Assembly: GCA_964450355.1 (NCBI GenBank)
Contig: CAYVDH010000163.1
Location: 1 to 8,007 of the forward strand
From: CAYVDH01 sp964450355
GTDB taxonomy: Bacteria; Bacteroidota; Bacteroidia; NS11-12g; UBA955
Length of the DNA stretch: 8,007 nt
Reading direction: 5' to 3'
In this document: piece after piece, positions 6,850-8,007 of the stretch
Layout of the letters: every line of letters begins with the position of its first letter
How positions within the stretch are numbered: position 1 is the first letter of the stretch
Notes under the pieces: generated by a model
The model's input: only the letters and a program-made list of their open reading frames with translations
What the model was told of the DNA's origin: nothing
Database searches by the model: none
Made by a program: the position numbers and the translations under genes

Positions 6850-6882
6850 CAAAAATAAGAATTATATTGATTTTATTCACAA
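6850..6882 (-). promoter_or_regulatory. Bacteroidota-type promoter for the minus-strand gene block
   Basis: On the minus strand TTG (6882-6880) is followed after 22 bases by TATTTTTG (6857-6850). This fits the Bacteroidota sigma-70 pattern TTG, 17-23 bases, TAnnTTTG. The -7 element ends 17 bases before the ATG at 6832, which implies a leader of roughly a dozen bases. It would drive the isomerase and possibly all seven downstream genes. Its position also argues against the longer isomerase start at 6880. Confidence 0.6.
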
Positions 6883-6898
6883 GTTAGTTAAATAGATT

Positions 6899-6906
6899 TA
6901 AATTTG
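6899..6906 (+). promoter_or_regulatory. Candidate -7 element for the pseudouridine synthase gene
   Basis: TAAATTTG matches TAnnTTTG exactly and ends 12 bases before the ATG at 6919. No TTG lies at the normal spacing; the nearest is at 6867-6869, 29 bases upstream. If used, it gives a very short leader. Together with the minus-strand promoter it would make an 86-base divergent promoter region. Confidence 0.4.
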
Positions 6907-6918
6907 AAATCTTAAAAC

Positions 6919-7929
6919 ATGATAGAGCAAGACATAGAGGAACAAGAGTTATTTGAACACCATAGGTTTGAAGCAGATAAAGGTCAAAGCTTAATGAGGT
7001 TAGATAAATTTGTTACAGCAAGAATTGAAAATGCTACACGTACTAAAGTTCAAAAGGGCATTGAATTAGGAACCGTGTTAGTCAATAATAAAGTGGTAAA
7101 ATCCAATTATTTAATCAAACCATTTGATGTAGTTACAGTGGTTTTACCAACTCCTCCTCGCAATCCTGAATTGATTCCAGAAGATTTGCCTTTAGATATT
7201 TTTTATGAAGATGAAACTTTGTTACTAATCAATAAAAAAGCTGGCATGGTAGTTCATCCTGGTCATAATAATTACACGGGAACACTTGTTAATGGATTGA
7301 TGTACCGATTTAAAAACTTACCGAATTACTCAGAAGAAATGCGCCCTGGCTTGGTTCATAGAATAGATAAAGACACATCGGGATTGTTATTAATTGCTAA
7401 AACAGAAGATGCTTTAGTTCATTTAGCAAAACAATTTTTTGATCACAGCATCAGCAGAATATACCATGCCATAGTGTGGGGCAATGTGAAAGAAGATACT
7501 GGAAGGATAGAAAATTATTTAGGCAGAAACAAAAGTGATAGAAAAATCGCTTCGGTAATGGACAACCCTGAAGATGGAAAATTAGCCATTACACATTATA
7601 AAGTATTGGAGAGATATGGCTTTTGCACTTACATTCAATGCCAGCTTGAGACAGGTAGAACCCACCAAATAAGGGCTCATATGAAACACATTGGACACCC
7701 TTTGTTTGCCGATGAATCATATGGTGGGCATAAACAACTGAGTCAATCTAAAATTCCAAAATTTGACACCTTTATACAGAATTGTTTTGAGATCATGCAG
7801 AGGCAGGCTTTACATGCTAAAACATTGGGATTTATTCATCCTGAGAGCAAAAAAGAAATGCATTTTGAAAGTGAGTTGCCAGAAGACTTTCAGAATTTAT
7901 TAGAAAAATTTAGACAAATAGTAAAATGA
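6919..7929 (+). CDS. RluA/RluD-family 23S rRNA pseudouridine synthase
   Basis: Converts specific uridines to pseudouridine in large-subunit rRNA; closest in architecture to RluD. The 336 residues contain an N-terminal S4 RNA-binding domain (about 24-85, with MRLDKFVTAR at 26-35 and GTVLVNNKVV at 51-60). The catalytic domain follows: motif NKKAGMVVHPG (105-115), the active-site motif HRIDKDTSGL (147-156) with catalytic Asp150, LETGRTHQIRAHM (243-255) and RQALHAKTLGFIHP (295-308). All key residues are present. It is the only protein gene on the plus strand, is transcribed away from the isomerase block, and is followed after 52 bases by a tRNA gene. Target positions (1911/1915/1917 for E. coli RluD) are not proven here, since RluA, RluC and RluD relatives are hard to tell apart by motif. 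Confidence 0.93.
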   Translation: MIEQDIEEQELFEHHRFEADKGQSLMRLDKFVTARIENATRTKVQKGIELGTVLVNNKVVKSNYLIKPFDVVTVVLPTPPRNPELIPEDLPLDIFYEDETLLLINKKAGMVVHPGHNNYTGTLVNGLMYRFKNLPNYSEEMRPGLVHRIDKDTSGLLLIAKTEDALVHLAKQFFDHSISRIYHAIVWGNVKEDTGRIENYLGRNKSDRKIASVMDNPEDGKLAITHYKVLERYGFCTYIQCQLETGRTHQIRAHMKHIGHPLFADESYGGHKQLSQSKIPKFDTFIQNCFEIMQRQALHAKTLGFIHPESKKEMHFESELPEDFQNLLEKFRQIVK

Positions 7930-7939
7930 TTTCATTTTA
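7922..7939 (+). terminator. Weak AT-only inverted repeat at the end of the pseudouridine synthase gene
   Basis: TAAAATGA and TCATTTTA form perfect 8-base arms around a 2-base centre, overlapping the TGA stop codon. With a realistic 4-base loop this is a 7-bp stem with only one G-C pair. It is not followed by a clean T tract (TTCTAAAAAAA comes next). It could be a weak bidirectional terminator or a chance palindrome. Confidence 0.25.
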
Positions 7940-7952
7940 TTCTAAAAAAATG

Positions 7953-7960
7953 TAGATTTG
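7953..7960 (+). promoter_or_regulatory. Candidate -7 element for the tRNA gene
   Basis: TAGATTTG matches the Bacteroidota -7 consensus TAnnTTTG and lies 21 bases before the mature tRNA 5' end. A TTTC at 7930-7933, with 19 bases between, is one mismatch from the TTTG form of the -33 element. It suggests the tRNA is transcribed from its own promoter rather than only by read-through. Confidence 0.45.
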
Positions 7961-7981
7961 CACTCAATAAACCACAAGTAT

Positions 7982-8007
7982 GGAACATTAGCTCAGTTGG
8001 TTCAGAG
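7982..8007 (+). tRNA. tRNA gene, 5' part only (cut by the window edge)
   Basis: The last 26 bases read as the 5' third of a tRNA. The acceptor strand is GGAACAT (7982-7988), followed by T8 and A9 at 7989-7990. The D-stem is GCTC (7991-7994), and the D-loop AGTTGGTTCA (7995-8004) carries the invariant GG. The returning D-stem starts as GAG (8005-8007) and runs into the edge. The anticodon lies outside the window, so the amino acid cannot be assigned. Confidence 0.88.

Noticed and set aside
6833..6880. Hydrophobic N-terminal extension or signal anchor on the isomerase
   Set aside because: It is better explained as promoter DNA read in frame; the family is cytosolic and starts near the Met at 6832.
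7982..8007. tRNA gene as an integration site for a mobile element
   Set aside because: The tRNA is cut by the window edge, so its 3' end and any downstream integrase cannot be seen.

Overview
The window is an ordinary chromosomal stretch from an AT-rich member of the Bacteroidota. Three things support this. Starts have no clear Shine-Dalgarno sequence. Candidate promoters match the Bacteroidota -7 element TAnnTTTG. The protein set is typical of the phylum: a SUI1/YciH-like factor with an acidic N-terminus, a short DUF4159 protein, a bifunctional phosphoglucose/phosphomannose isomerase and a beta-CASP metallo-hydrolase. I cannot resolve the genus. No mobile element, CRISPR array or rRNA is visible.

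Layout: positions 1-363 are non-coding and carry three separate arrays of 7-base tandem units with different consensus sequences. From 6832 down to 364 seven genes lie head to tail on the minus strand: phosphoglucose/phosphomannose isomerase, fumarylacetoacetate hydrolase family protein, DprA, DUF4159 protein, diacylglycerol-kinase-family lipid kinase, SUI1/YciH-like factor, and beta-CASP RNA metallo-hydrolase. Gaps are 4, 18, 41, 2, -11 (overlap) and 25 bases, so the block could be one transcript. A good promoter precedes the first gene, and a possible internal promoter precedes the DUF4159 gene. On the plus strand, divergent from this block, is an RluA/RluD-family pseudouridine synthase (6919-7929). 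The window ends 26 bases into a tRNA gene.

The genes do not form one pathway. The last two genes of the block (SUI1-like and beta-CASP) plausibly act on translation and RNA. The DUF4159 and lipid kinase genes are tightly linked and may both concern the envelope. DprA and the two metabolic enzymes look like unrelated passengers. I see no convincing undescribed system. The points most worth checking are the heptad arrays, the corrected isomerase start, and the near-fused DUF4159/lipid-kinase and lipid-kinase/SUI1 gene pairs.
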